This document shows, in pieces, positions 34,567-47,900 of a DNA stretch of 64,000 nt; position 1 is the first letter of the stretch; every line of letters begins with the position of its first letter. Both the position numbers and the translations under genes were made by a program. The notes below the pieces were generated by a model. The model searched no databases. It was given only the letters and a program-made list of their open reading frames with translations, and was not told where the DNA came from. The stretch is from Corythucha ciliata (taxonomy: Eukaryota; Arthropoda; Insecta; Hemiptera; Tingidae), in assembly GCA_038030265.1 (NCBI GenBank), contig CM075939.1, positions 39,289,253-39,353,252 of the forward strand, written 5' to 3'.

Positions 34567-35409
34567 AAAAACGCCCCGGGACAACCCGTCCAGCTCTACC
34601 CGACGACGCTGCCCAACCGCCAGCTGTTCACCGCGTCAGCGTCAAACTCCCTCCATTTTGGAAGGAGAAACCACTACTTTGGTTTCGACAGGTCGACGCG
34701 CAGTTTCAACTCGCCGGAATTACCCAGGAAACGACGAAATTTTCTCAACTCGATCAACGCTTCATTAATGAAGTAGAAGACATCATCGTCAATCCTCCCG
34801 CTCAAAATCCATACACTGAACTCAAAAACGCTCTCGTCCAGCGGTTGTCTGTTTCGGAAGAACAGCGCGGCCGACAGTTGATTGCGCACGAAGAGCTCGG
34901 TGATCGAAAACCATCTCAATTTTTGCGGCATTTGACATCCCTCACAGGAACTATCGCTCCCAATGACAACATCATGCGAACCCTCTGGATCCAACGACTT
35001 CCTCCACACAAACCCAATCTTACAAACCCAAGCTGATCTACCGTTTGACCGACTCGCCGTCACGGCGGATAAAATAATGGAAGCACAACCCCTTCTTCTT
35101 TCCTCTCCTTCACATTACCCTGCTACACACGCCGTCTCCACTCCCATTCCCCAGGAACCCCTCCGAGACACACTTGAAAGACTCCGCCAGGAGATTGCTT
35201 CTCTCCGCCTTCAAGTGAATTCCTTAACTCGCCGTTCTCGCTCTCATGACCGTTCGCTGACACGCAGCCCTACAAGTCTCTCTCGCAATCCATCGCCAGC
35301 CGATCCATCTCTCTGCTGGTACCATCATCGATGGGGCGACAAAGCTCGGAAATGTATTCAACCGTGTTCCTACACCCTTGCAACAAACTTCCCGGGCAGC
35401 CCGCAATAG
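34567..35409 (+). pseudogene. Ty3/gypsy gag
   Basis: The core starts VSVKLPPFWKEKPLLWFRQV, a signature of arthropod gypsy-type gag. It ends with CWYHHRWGDKARKCIQPCSY, the degenerate C-terminal Cys/His element common in this lineage instead of a true CCHC knuckle. A frameshift near 35000-35036 splits it. The native N-terminus is absent, and the frame instead runs into unrelated upstream codons. Confidence 0.85.
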
Positions 35410-36033
35410 CGGCAGCCGACTGCCCGTCTCAAGGTCGCCGCCTCTTCGTTATCGATCGTGCCACAAAATTCAAATTTCTCGTCGACACTGGCTCCGATCT
35501 CTGTTGCTTCCCTCGACGTTTTCTACCTGGGCGCCGCACCCGTGTCAATTATAATCTAGCAGGGGCAAATAGCACCGAAATCTCTACTTACGGTTTCCTA
35601 CCCCTCAAACTCGACTTCGGACTTCGCCGTGACCTGACCTGGACATTCGTCATCGCCGATGTCGACGTACTTATTATCGGTTCCGATTTTCTGGCTCATT
35701 TCTCACTTCTCCCAGACTGCCGAAATCATCGTCTAGTCGACTCGATCACCGGTCTCACTGCCGTTGGCATCCTCAACAACACCGACCAAAACTTGGCCTT
35801 AAAGCTATCACAGCCACGTCGTCTCCTATCGACTCAGTTTTAAAAGAATTCCCGGAGCTCACTCGACCATCTGGTTCTCCCCGCGTCGTTCGTCACACCA
35901 CCCGTCACTTCATAAATACGACGCCAGGTCCTCCTACTTCCTCTCGCCCCCGTCGCTTACCCCCAGACCGCCTTCGCTTCGCAAAGGAAGAATTCGATTC
36001 AATGCTACGTGCCGGAATCGCTCGACGATCCAC
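35410..36033 (+). pseudogene. Ty3/gypsy protease and RT N-terminal linker
   Basis: FLVDTGSDLCCFPRR carries the aspartic protease DTG triad (35484-35492), with LIIGSDFLAHF as the second strand of the fold. The frame stops at 35841-35843. The RT approach ([33 protein letters not shown]) continues in another frame. It is disrupted again by an indel just before HMVPKKD at about 36030. Confidence 0.85.
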
Positions 36034-36879
36034 ATGGTGCCCAAGAAAGACGCCGGCTGGCGCCCCTGCGGCGATTACCGCGCCTTAAACGCCAGAAACA
36101 TCCCTGATCGATATCCCATCCGCCATATTCACGATTTTTCCCACCGGCTCGCTGGATGCACCATTTTCTCTGTCGTTGATCTCGTTAAAGCCTACAATCA
36201 AATCCCTGTCAACCCAGACGACATTCCAAAGACCGCTATAACGACACCATTCGGTCTGTTTGAATTTCCTTACATGGGATTCGGACTTGGTAACGCCGGA
36301 CAAACATTCCAGCGCTTTATCGACGAGGTATTCCATGGTCTTGACTTTTGTTATACCTACATGGACGATATCCTGATTTTCTCTCGCGATGCAACCGAGC
36401 ATCAAGTTCATCTCCGTACTGTCTTCCAACGACTCTCGCAACACGGCATCCTTGTTAATGCCAAGAAAACCGTCCTCGGATCCCCATCAGTCCTTTTCTT
36501 AGGCTACCAAGTCACAGCAGACGGTATTCGACCTCCCCTAGAACGAATCCAAGCACTTCAAGACTTTCCCCAACCATCCACAGCTCAAGGTCTCCGCCGA
36601 TTCCTCGGCATGATCAATTTTTACCGTCGCTTCATCCCTTCGGCTTCCGAACTCCAAGCTCCTCTTCACGCCATGCTCTCTCAACTTCGTGGCAATCAAT
36701 CAGTTCACTGGACCACGGAAACTGAAAATGCTTTCAACGCCTGCAAAAGTCATCTAGCTACCGCAACCCTCCTTGCCCACCCCGAACCCAACGCAGAGCT
36801 TGCTCTCTTCACTGACGCCTCCCAAACAACTATTGGCTCATTGCTTCAGCAAAAAGTCGGTGACTCTTGGCAACATTAG
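36034..36879 (+). pseudogene. Ty3/gypsy reverse transcriptase and start of RNase H
   Basis: The RT is well preserved over about 280 codons: [20 protein letters not shown] (motif 1-2), [13 protein letters not shown] (motif A), [11 protein letters not shown] (motif B) and YMDDILIFS (motif C, catalytic YMDD at 36358-36369). [16 protein letters not shown] marks the connection. RNase H begins with [17 protein letters not shown] frameshift at about 36875 ends this frame, and the remainder continues in the next. Confidence 0.92.
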
Positions 36880-38319
36880 CCTTCTTCCCAAAAAAGCTGA
36901 CCCCACGTCAAGCGGAATGGCCTGCTTTCTACAGAGAACTGCATGCGGTCTACTCGGCGATCCAGCGTTTCCTCCACATTCTGGAAGCACAACATTTCAT
37001 TGTCTACACCGACCACAAACCCCTCATCTACGCCTTCAGCCAAAAGAAGGAGAAGCTTCCACCCATCCAATTAAACCAACTCTCTTTCATCGCCCAATTC
37101 TCCACAGATATTCGACACGTCAGCGGCACCGCCAACGTAGTCGCCGATGCCCTCACTCGCGTCGATTCCATCTCCGCAAACTCTTCCCCTCCCATCAACC
37201 TCGACGCACTCGCCCGTGCGCAACTTGAAGACGATGAACTTCGCGACCTCAAGGCATCACCTTCGTCTCTTCAGCTCAGTCGCGTCAACGCACTCGGCTC
37301 GGACGCCACCCTTATCTGCGACACGTCGACACCAATTCCTCGTCCTTACGTACCTTTCTCCATGCGCCGACAAATGTTTCATTCCCTCCATGACCTAAGC
37401 CACCCCGGTGTCAAAACTTCTATGAAGCTTGTCACCCATCGATTCGTCTGGCCGCACATCCGTCGCGATTGCCGTACATGGACGCAGGCATGCATCCCTT
37501 GCCAACGTGCGAAAAAAACGCGGCATGTTCACTCTCCAAACGGCCATTTCCAGCCCCCCACATCCCGCTTCGAACACATTCACGTCGACCTCATCGGACC
37601 ATTGCCACCTGCTCAACAATTTCGATATTGTCTCACTGTCATCGACAGATTTACGCGATGGCCAGAAATATGTCCCCTCGAAGACAACCCTGCTCCCACC
37701 GTTGCACGCGCTCTTGTCAAAACCTGGATTTCCCGATTCGGCTGCCCCGCACGGATCACAACAGATCAAGGGCGACAGTTCGAATCCCAGCTATTCAAGA
37801 CTCTAGGAGCCATTTTTGGCACCGAGCGCATCCGCTCTACACCTTATCATCCATGCTCCAACGGCATGATTGAACGTTTTCATTGACAGCTGAAAGCCTC
37901 TCTAACTTGTCACCCAAATTCAACTTGGCTCGAAGCATTGCCTATAGTGCTCTTAGGAATTCGAAGCCTCACCTGCTGAACTCGTTTACGGCGGACCACT
38001 GCGCCTTCCAGGTGAATGTCTCACTTCCTCACCTAGCACTTCTCCAACGTATCCCTCCAACCTCGTCGATTGTCTTCGAAAACAGATGTCCCAACTACGC
38101 CCTGTACCAGCTGACCACCACTCATCAAAAACACCCTTCGTCTTTCAGGAATTATCCTCGTGCTCCCACGTCTTCCTTCGAGACGATACGATCCGCCGTT
38201 CCCTTCAACCTCCTTACACTGGCCCCTACCAAGTCTTAAGACGCGACGACAAAACACTCACTCTTCTTGTCAGTTCCAAACCCATGAATGCTCTCTCCGC
38301 CCAACACCTGTTCGATTGA
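36867..38319 (+). pseudogene. Ty3/gypsy RNase H remainder and integrase
   Basis: The frame carries [20 protein letters not shown] and YTDHKPL (RNase H). It then has the H2C2 integrase finger (HDLSHPG...CIPCQRAK) and the catalytic core with HVDLIGPLPP, TTDQGRQFES and SNGMIERFH. All three integrase acidic positions are present. A TGA at 37884-37886, where family members have Arg, truncates it. The downstream part is broken over 37.9-38.1 kb and recovers at about 38110-38319 with VFLRDDTIRRSLQPPYTGPY, the GPY/F-type C-terminal domain. Confidence 0.92.
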
Positions 38320-38384
38320 CGTTGAAATGTCTTCAACGCGTGTCTTCCCTCCGAAGAAGCACGTTCGTTTTTCATCACCACCCG

Positions 38385-38500
38385 GACTTCCAGTCTCCAT
38401 AGGGGGCTAATGTGGCGTCACAATTTTAATTTATTATTACCCCCGCAACATAAAAAAATCTGTTCTTTCAGTTTAGACTTTCTAATAAAATCGAGTTACC
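38385..38500 (+). repeat. Polypurine tract and start of putative gypsy 3' LTR
   Basis: ATAGGGGGCTAA is followed by TGTGGCGTCACAATTTTAAT. A TG start after a G-rich tract fits the LTR boundary at about 38411. No matching 5' LTR occurs upstream of the gag, so the element is truncated or rearranged. Confidence 0.5.
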
Positions 38501-38643
38501 TAAAATATTTCTTAAAACATTTAGTTTATTACTCGATAGAGATATTCCAAATTAAGAAGAATTACATTTGACAAACGTAAACGTAAAGAAAACTTTGATG
38601 CAGAGTATAAAGAATATTTCAAGTTAGCTAAAACAAAAAATCC

Positions 38644-38985
38644 CGTCAACAAAAAACTTTGGAACACCTACCCCCCACTCCTGCAGTTCTATAAAGTTTA
38701 AGCTACGCCCACACCTCTATGGGAGATACAAAGAATCAATTTGTGCCATTCGATAATTCATCCAAAGTACTTTCAAGTACCGTCAACAAAAAACTTTGGA
38801 ACACCCACCCCCCACCAATAAAGTTCCATAAAGTTTATGCCACGCCCACACGAAGAGCGTTATTCGCCATCTGTGGGAGGTACAAAGAATCAATTTTGCG
38901 CCATTCGATAATTCATCCAAATTACCTTCAAGTACCGTCAACAAAAAACTTTGCAACATCCACCCCCCATCCCTGCAGTTCCTAA
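38644..38985. repeat. Tandem repeat, about 137-155 bp unit
   Basis: GTCAACAAAAAACTTTG begins units at 38645, 38782 and 38937. Units share ACACCCACCCCCCA, CACGCCCACAC and TTCGATAATTCATCCAAA blocks. About 2.3 copies. Confidence 0.8.
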
Positions 38986-38989
38986 TAGT

Positions 38990-39730
38990 TCAAACTTTAT
39001 GGAACTGCATCCGGTCTATGGAACATCATAGTCCTGAAACTGGTCTCATTCGAAAGGTTTTATGGAGCTGATTACGAATATGATCGTCTGCCGCCGTCTG
39101 CCTGGGGCATTTGCCCTCTGTGGCTCGCCAAACTCACGAAATTTGGGGGATTTTAATTAACCGGAAGAACAAGGTCCGGGAAAGTGGTCTTATGCAACAG
39201 GTTTAATGTAGCTGAATACGAAAATGATCGTCTGCCAGGAACCTTTGCCCACCATGACCAGTCAATCTGCGGAAAGGGAAATTAACTAACCGGAAGAACA
39301 TAGTCCTGAAACAACTCTCATTCAACGGGTTTCATGGACCTCAATACGAATATGATCGTCTGCCGGCGCGGCGTCTGCTGGTGGCATTTTCCCTTCGCGC
39401 TGTTTGACTGATGTTCACTAAGGGCAAATGCATCTGGCCGACGCCGGCAGACGATCATTTTTGTATTCAGCCACACGAAACCTTTCGACTTCGTTCTTCC
39501 GGTTAAATAAATATTCGTAATTCAGGGAGTTTGACTGGCACCGAGGGCAAATGCTCCAGGCAGACGACTACAATCGTAATCTGCACCATAAAACCTTTCG
39601 AATGAGATAATTAAGGACTGTAATTAGCTATAAAATTCTCATGGGCTCATATGATGGTCATATGCCATCATTTAGCAAGGTTTGTGACTATGTTCTTCCG
39701 GTTGAATGGGACTGTCAACAGCTCTCGAGC
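38990..39730. repeat. Tandem and inverted repeat, about 130-145 bp unit
   Basis: Three direct copies share CCGGAAGAACA-AGTCCTGAAAC and ATACGAATATGATCGTCTGC (39029, 39173 and 39303). From about 39420 the same blocks appear reverse complemented (GCAGACGATCAT...CGTTCTTCCGGTTAA), so the array folds back. Confidence 0.75.
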
Positions 39731-39739
39731 TATAGGGAA

Positions 39740-41800
39740 TCCTTAGAATTGCTCTGAGAGATGCGTTTGACTGTGTGAGACTGACTGCATGTTTACATTT
39801 GATTTTCCGAAATTGGAAATTTGGTCTGTCAGAGAGCAGTTGTATCACATAAGTAGTATAACAGTACTCACAGTTGGCATGGTCAAGACTTTTATTTTCC
39901 ATCATGGGCATTTTTGAACCACATATTCACATATTGAGTTATCGTTGATGTATTCTTCCATGGAACTTTTATGAACTTTATTTAGTCATTTATTTTCATA
40001 GTGTCACTTGGAATTTTTTCCGCAGAAGTCCAACATTCCGGAGTGTTACTATGAAACGGATGAGTCCCTGTTTGTGAGATCAATGAGAATGAAACCAAAA
40101 AATGAGTTCGACTCGGAATAACGAAGTTGATGTAGTGTAGAGGAAGGAACGTTATCTGGAGGATTAACGATGAAAGTTTCGACTTTTTGATGTCATGTCA
40201 AACTCATTTGCTTCACGTGTAAACACTATACCTTTCGTCCCCTTCCAGCACGCCTACCGCACCTCTTGAGGAAGAAACTTTTCTTCTCGTCTCATTTGCA
40301 GTAAAGGCGTCAGTTGTCCGTAAAACTGAGAAGCTTGTGAATATATTATTTTGAACTTTATACTTTCTTCCACGTTCCTTCTCGATAATTTAGAATTCAA
40401 AGAATTTCACCCCATCCTGAGGAGATTCGTTTCAGTTAGCATTTAAAATACATCAGCCCGCGAATGTATTGAACCTGAGACGTTCAATGACACAGGCTCT
40501 TCACGGTATGAAGTTGGTCAACGCTGAACGCTGCACAGGAGCTTATAGGAGTAGAAGTAGAGGGTTCTCGGCTGGAAAAGTTAAGGAAATTTCAAGTTCA
40601 GTGAACCAATTTTAGAAACCCTACGTTTGATTTCGCTTATATAAATTTACATAACTTTCCTGTAAGGTTAAAAAATATATACGTATTGCGTCTTCCCATT
40701 TTTCTGCTCCATGGCAGAGTAGGTATCCTTTAAACATGAGAGCCTATTTTGAATTTCAATAACCCCTCCCCTCCCCGCCCAATCTCTTTCTTCACTTCCA
40801 CAAACCCATGCAAAGGCTTATAAAACAAATAAAATCCACCGACAAAATAAATTTATTTATGAAAGAAGATTAAGGTGAAGTGAGGGAAACTGAATAGGGA
40901 GCTGGGAAGTGATAATGATGAGTTGAAAGAGGGATGAAGGTAGAACAGGATATAAGGGATGATATTGCTTTTAGAGAGTGAGAGGGGGAAAAAAATGAAC
41001 TTTGTGCGCGAGACTTGTGCATTTGATAACAAACTGCGAGCGATAAATATTTAAGAGTAAGAGTGAGGAAAAATTGAGGGCGAGTGTGTGTGTGTTTGAA
41101 GAAAGGGTGTCGTGTGACGGGGTTCCAGTGAGTATATAGGAGCTTAACTCAGTCAGTGCCTTTTTTTTCTCTCTCTCGCTCATTCTTTCTCGCCTTCATC
41201 CACCAGACTAACCATCGTCTTTCCTTCTTCAACACTGCTAACCGGCTTTAGTACTTTGAGGAAAACCCCTGAGTGTAGTAGAACGAGTGGGGTGGTGATG
41301 AGTTGAAGACATATGGAAGAAAAGGGAAGGGTGTACTGGGCTTCGGAGCCGTCCTCAAAGATAAATCTTTTGAAATGTGAAAGCGGAACTCTGACGAAAA
41401 AAAGTGTTTATTTTTTTACTTGTCTGCCTTTTTCCTTAGAGTGTCAATGGAAAAAAGGTATGCCTTGAGCATTAGCACACTTTAACCCTTCTCACTTTAC
41501 CACGAAAAAATCCTCCGTTTTGTTAACGAATGTTAGGCTGAGAGACGCAAATTAATCACGAAGGATAATTCTGAATCCCCTTCCCCTGCATTTGCTTCAC
41601 CATAGTCGTAGGGTGAGGAAGGGGGAAAAGCCTTCAAACTAAGTGAATAGGGTTTGAAATGCTGACTAAGGGTTGAATTTGTCGGTTTTTGACGTACGCC
41701 ACATTGCCAAATAGCCACTCTTCACTTACTCTGTGCTTATAAATCTGAAAAAAAGAAGAAGGAAAAGAGAGGCACCCCCATTTGAGAGGGGAGGGGGCAT
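39740..41800. other. Intergenic, no recognised gene
   Basis: AT-rich sequence downstream of the cathepsin gene. No coding signal was seen. Confidence 0.4.
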
Positions 41801-41839
41801 TGAGTTTTTTTTTTTTTTTTTTACTTCCCAACATCAAGT

Positions 41840-41845
41840 TTTATT
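41840..41845 (-). terminator. Polyadenylation signal of the cathepsin L-like gene
   Basis: AATAAA on the minus strand, about 134 nt beyond the stop codon. A genomic A run (minus strand) follows about 20 nt later. Confidence 0.6.
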
Positions 41846-41978
41846 GAGTCGATTGTTTCTTATGTGGTCATTTTTATGAAATGCAACAAGTTATTTCCCG
41901 GCGACGGTTTAGTACGAAAAATTCTACCCTCTAGCTCACCCCTCCCCCTAACCAGCAGTTAAACAAAACAAAATCCCT

Positions 41979-44900
41979 TTAAAAGATTGGAAAAGTCGCA
42001 TATGTCGCAATGCCGCACATGTTATCACGATTTCTCGCCATCAACACGTACCCGGCTGTTCCCCAGTCGGTTCCCCATGAGTTTTTCACCAGCCAGTAAG
42101 GCTTGCCTTTGATGTCCCCGTAGCCGACAAGAAGAGCTGCGTGAATCGGTGGATCGCCAGCGTCCCAAGTCGGATTTGTGTAAATTCCTGCGGGGTGGGG
42201 GAATAAATGAAAGTAAACTCCAATAAAACAAAAATATGACAGTATAGTTATAGAAAGTAATTATATTGCGGGCGAAAGTGGTGGAATAAATGCGGTGTCA
42301 GGAGCGGCGTTCATACTGGTTTTATTCAAAACGATGCACTTTTTGTTGCACTGCAAGTGCAAGGCTGCAATGGAGTATTCTGCATACAACTCCACAAAAT
42401 TGTGAAATTCTGGAGGCAGCTGGAAGCTGATTTACTGCATTTGAGGGAAATGGCGTGAAAAAGGGCGAATCATGCGAAAGATTCGTAGTCCCCCGTGAAA
42501 ACAAGCTCCAATTCGCGCCCGAAGTTGAGAAAAAACGCTGATTTGCGGCAAAAATTTAGTTAAAGTGCTAGTTTGCGGTTAAAAAGGAAAAATCGCCAAA
42601 ATTCGTGGTTTCTGTGTAGCAACTTTGTATATGATATTGAGAAAAGGTCATAGCTTATTTATATTTCTGTCCCTGTACTGGGCCTGGGGTACGCCTCTGG
42701 TTAGACACGCCACCAGGACACAGGAAAGTTAGGTTTCAAGCGTGCTGAAACCCCTGTGATTATATATTTCTTTAAAATCCAAAAATCACAAAAAACAGGG
42801 AGGGGAAATGAAAAATAATTAGTTTTTTAGTGAGTAAAACCTTTGAATCAGATCATTTTAATGAGCCAATCCCGCGAAATTTTGATTTTTTTTTTTTTTT
42901 TTTTTTTTTTTTCTTTTTAGTGACTCCAACCCAAGCAAATGATTTATTGACGAGGATGAAATTGGTTTTTCGAATGGGTTTGCCTAGTGAGCCAGGTCCA
43001 CGAAAATGGTACTTTAGAGAACAAAATCCGTGAAATTGGAGAGTTTGGAGCCGCAATGTTAGCGGGAATGATTTTAGCGTGCAAAATTTGCTTAATTGGG
43101 TTTTTATCAGAATGAATTGAATTGAAGGCGACATGCACCCACAAAATTTGGGTTTTTTGATGATCCAAATACATATATGTAGTGATGCGAAAAGCAAGAA
43201 CAAGACCAAGACTTGACAGTCTTGCGTCTTGGTCTTGCATTCACAATCCAGTCTTGGTCTTGGTCTTGGTCTCGCAGGCTCAGTCTTGTTCTCAATGTCT
43301 TGTTGCGCAAGAGTCTCGCGCAAAAACTCAAAAAATGGTAAAACCGACTAACAAAATATTTGAAATTCGTACTCCAAAAGTGGCCATGGGTAGATGCGCC
43401 CTAAAAGGAGATTGAAACTTGAGTTTGCTATTCCTCACGATTCGATCAACAGAATCAACTGGCAACCAACAAACTGACTGTGAGAGCCCAACAGAATTAT
43501 TTCATAATGTAGCCGTGCACCAGTGTATGACAACAGTGATTTCATTTCACGAACTTTTGCTATTTCAAATACAAATTTAGCGTATTCTCACTGTTTCGAA
43601 AACCAACTTTCATGGCTTTAGTTGTAGGTTTGGTTGGCAATTCGAAAACCCAATTTTGTTGTTTCAAAACCCATATTCACGGATATTGGTTCATTCAAAA
43701 ACCAAATTACATCATTTTGGCTTTTACAGCCCCTTGTTTCGCTTATTTTCGCTATATTCCAAAACCTGCTTTCACGGATTTTGTATCTTTGAAACCCTCA
43801 GGTCTCTCCCAGTAGGGCGTGGGCGTGAACTGTTTACTGGACCACCATACGGGCCTGTCGAGAGGAGGGTGGCACTGGGCACTTTATCCCCGGGCCCGGA
43901 TTTCGGAAAAGGAAGAAAAGAGAAAACAAAGGAAAGCCTCGCGGAGGTTGAAGCTTCGCTGGTGGTTGGAGCATTGCCGTGGTTGGGAATTTACTGGGGT
44001 TGGACGTTCTAACCTTCGATAGAGGTATGCTGCGGTTGGTGTTTTGCTGTGGTTGGACGTTTGCTTTGGTTTGAACATTAATTGCTGTGGTTGAACTGTT
44101 GCTGTCGTTATAGACATTTCCTGTGGTTGAACATTTTGCTGAAGTTGTACGTTTACTCTGGTTGGACATTTCCTGTGGTTGGACATTTGCTTTGATTGGG
44201 ACGTTACATTGGCACGGTCATTCTCGCCATTCCCATAATTGGGAAGCGTCACAATAATTGACCCGATCCATTAGTACAACCCAGAGACAATACACAAACT
44301 GGGGGCCGTGCTTGGAGCTTTACTGTGGTTGAATGTAGTCCTGTCGAGAAAAAGCGAGGGAAGCCCTGGGTCGGTTACTCACCGGGCTGGGCTTCCTTGG
44401 GGGTATGAGTGTCGAAAATCAAGAAGTTATAAGAGGAAAATGAAAAGTGGCAAAGCCAAAAACGATAATAACAAATAAAAATCGGAGAGAAAATAATCGA
44501 AAATGGCAAAATCAAGTTTCCTCAATGGTCTTGAAAACATATGATACTACAGCAAGATACTAAAACAGTGTTTTACCACTGTGAAAGGGTCCCATTGAGT
44601 TCCACCCCAGGGCCCGAATGTTCTCTCTGCGGCCCCTGCAAGAGGGCAAAGCCTTGATGTTTGCACAGTGACGGTGGAAGTGGGATTCCGGGGGAGTACA
44701 TGTTCAACACCAAAAATCTGATTGGTGGAGCGACGCTATAATAAAGCCATTTAATGAGCCACGCCTGTGAAATTTGGACTTTTGAAAAGGCAAGCCCATG
44801 AAATTGGTTTTTTGGCGATCCGAACCTGCAAAAGTTAATTTTTTACATAGCCAAACCTGCGGAATCGAACTTTCGAGTGCACGCGACGCCAGCGGAATTC

Positions 44901-47900
44901 AGTATTTTGACGAACCAAACACTTGAAATTGATTTTTTTAAGAGCCAAGCCCGCGAAGTTAATTTTTGAATTTGTTTTCTGAAGAGCGAGACCCACGAAA
45001 TTGGAGTTTTAAACGACTGAACCCTGCAAAATTGGTTTTTTGAAGAAGCAAGGCCGTGAAATTCGGATTCAAAACGGTTCGATTGATCGAAAATTCTCAT
45101 ATTCGGGAACCTATAATGTTCGTGGTTTCGTCCGATTCATAAATTTATTGAGTAATTTAGTCAAAGTTGTTCGATTCGAGCTGTTCACGGTTAATATGGG
45201 TCCCTTGGCAATGACCAGTAGTGAGAAATGTAGCAGGTCTCCGTCTAGTCTAGATTCAACCAATATAATCAAAAATGACAGCTTAGATTTTCCGCAGTGT
45301 GCGGGGGGGGGCAGACCATCCCAGGCCCTCATTTTGAAGGGGCCCCTGAATAGCATGAAGATGAAAAAATAGGGATTTTTAGGTTTTAAACCGTTGATTC
45401 ACGCCCAATATTGAGAATAAGCGCTCATTTGCCGCTAAAATTAAGAAAAAACGCCAATTCGGGGTATCTTAAGGCAACTTTTGCGGCTGAAATAGAGAAA
45501 ATACGCCAACCCCTAGTTTCTATAGACCCTTTAAGCAACTAATATTGAGTTGGTGCGGTAACGTGCTCTTCTTGTGCGGTAAATACAAGGCAAAAAGTTT
45601 AGAAAAATCTCTAATATTTGCTACTAAAGTAGCGGAAAAGCGTTTATTCTTAGCAAAAAAGCGTCCAAATCAATAATACGCGGCTATAAATTGAGAAAAC
45701 GCGCTCATTTGTGGCTATAAAATTGAGAAAAAGCTGATGCACGTAAACCTGGCGGCACACACATCACTAAACATGACGAAAATGGCGCCATTCGTTTGTT
45801 TACCGTTTGTTTACGTTTGTTTAGCCCAAATTTTCGTTTGTTTAGCCCTGAAAAATACAATTTTTTAAAAAACAAAATGTATGCCGCCAACTTCATGCAA
45901 CGGCACACATGACCCCAATCGTTTGTTTCACTACATATTCAGACACAACTTCGTTTGTTTACGTTTGTATAGCCCAAATTTACGTTTGTTTAGACCAAAC
46001 TTTCCTTTGTTTGACCCAGCAAAACATGTATTTATAAGAAAATACATCATGTGTGCCGCCAACTTCACGCAACGGCACACATGACCCCAACAGTTTGTTT
46101 CGCTACATATTCGGACAGAACTTCGTTTGTTTAAGTTTGTTTGGCCTAAATTTACGTTTGTTTAGACCAAATTTTCGTTTGTTTAGCCCAGCAAAACATG
46201 TATTTATAAGAAAATACATCATGTGTGCCGCCAACTTCACGCAACGGCACACATGACCCCAATCGTTTGTTTCGCTACATATTCGGACAGAACTTCGTTT
46301 GTTTAAGTTTGTTTGGCCTAAATTTACGTTTGTTTAGACCATTGGGGTCATGTGTGCCGTTGCGTGAAGTTGGCGGCACACATGATTTATATTCTTATAA
46401 ATACATGTTTTGCTCGGCTAAACAAACGAAAATTTGGGCTAAACAAACGTAAGCAAACGATGTTCTGTCCGAATATGCAACGAAACAAACGATGGGGTCA
46501 TGTGTGCCGTTGCGTGAAGTTGGCGGTACACGTTTTGTTTTTTTTAAAATTGTATGTTGCAGGGCTAAACAAACGTAAACAAACGAAGTTCTGTCCGACT
46601 ATGTAACGAAACAAACGATTGGGGTCATGTGTGCCGTTTCGTGAAGTTGGCGGCACACATGATGTATTTTCTCATAAATACATGTTTTGCTGGGCTAAAC
46701 AAACGAAAATTTGGGCTAAACAAACGTAAACAAACGATTTTCTGTCCGAATATGTAGCGAAACAAACGATTGGGGTCATGTGTGCCGTTGCGTGAAGTTG
46801 GCGGCACACATTTTGTTTTTGGGCTAAACAAACGTAAAAAAACGATGTTCTGTCCGAATATGTAACGAAACAAACGATTGGGTCATGTGCCCGTTGCGTG
46901 AAGTTGGCGGCACACATGATGTATTTTCTCATAAATACATGTTTTGCGGGGCTGAACAAACGAAAATTTGAGCTAAACAAACGTAAACAAACGAAGTTCT
47001 GTCCGAATATGTAACGAAACAAACGATTGGGGTCATGAGTGCCGATTCGTGAAGTTGGCGGCACAAATGATGTATTTTCTTATAAATACATGGTTTTGCT
47101 GGGCCAAACAATGGAAAGTTTGGTCTAAACAAACGTAAATTTGGGCTAAACAAACGTAAACAAACGAAGTTCTGTCCGAATATGTAACGAAAAACAGAAC
47201 GATTGGGGTCATGTGTGCCGTTTCGTGAAGTTGGCGGCACACATGATGTATTTTCTCATAAATACATGTTTTGCTGGGCTAAACAAACGAAAATTTGGGC
47301 TAAACAAACGTAAACAAACGATTTTCTGTCCGAATATGTAGCGAAACAAACGATTGGGGTCATGTGTGCCGTTGCGTGAAGTTGGCGGCACACATTTTGT
47401 TTTTTAAAAAATTGTATGTTGCAGGGCTGAACAAACGAAAATTTGGGCTAAACAAACGTAAACAAACGGTAAACAAACGAATGGCGCCATTTTAGTCATG
47501 TTTAGTGATATGTGTGCCGCCAGGTTCACGTGCATAAAAAGCTGCGATGAATCGCTCAATATTAGGGTCAGCTAATAACCCATACAACAACTTAATAATG
47601 ACTATAATGGAGAAAAATCGCTAATTCATGGTTAAAATATAGAATATATACTCTAATTCTTGGATTTGTTTGAGAACGGATTCACGGCTGAAATGAAGAA
47701 AAGGCGTTAATTCTAAGTTTAACAAACAACACTCATTCGCCGGGGTTGAAATTGAGTGAAATCGATATCCCACGGCTAAAATTGAGAGAATTGTGATAAT
47801 TGTCGGTTGAAATTGAGAAACAATTCTCAGCGAAAATTGAGTAAAAGTGATAGCTCGCGGTAAAAATTAAATAAACGCCCTGATTTGCAGCTAAAATTAA

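Noticed and set aside
41803..41822. Poly(T) tract as the tail of a processed retrocopy of the cathepsin last exon
   Set aside because: The exon is preceded by a proper acceptor and joins in phase to exon 5. The A run lies beyond the AATAAA, and no intronless upstream exons or target duplication were seen.
43819..44252. Open frames over the GCTGTGGTTGGAC repeat
   Set aside because: A short tandem repeat of about 18 bp (a multiple of three) stays open by periodicity. The products are Gln/Asn/Val repeats without a domain.
45881..47391. Repeated 60-130-codon frames (starting [13 protein letters not shown]) on both strands
   Set aside because: They are the same tandem DNA unit of a Foldback element translated again and again. 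The reading frames carry no domain and are interrupted in some copies.
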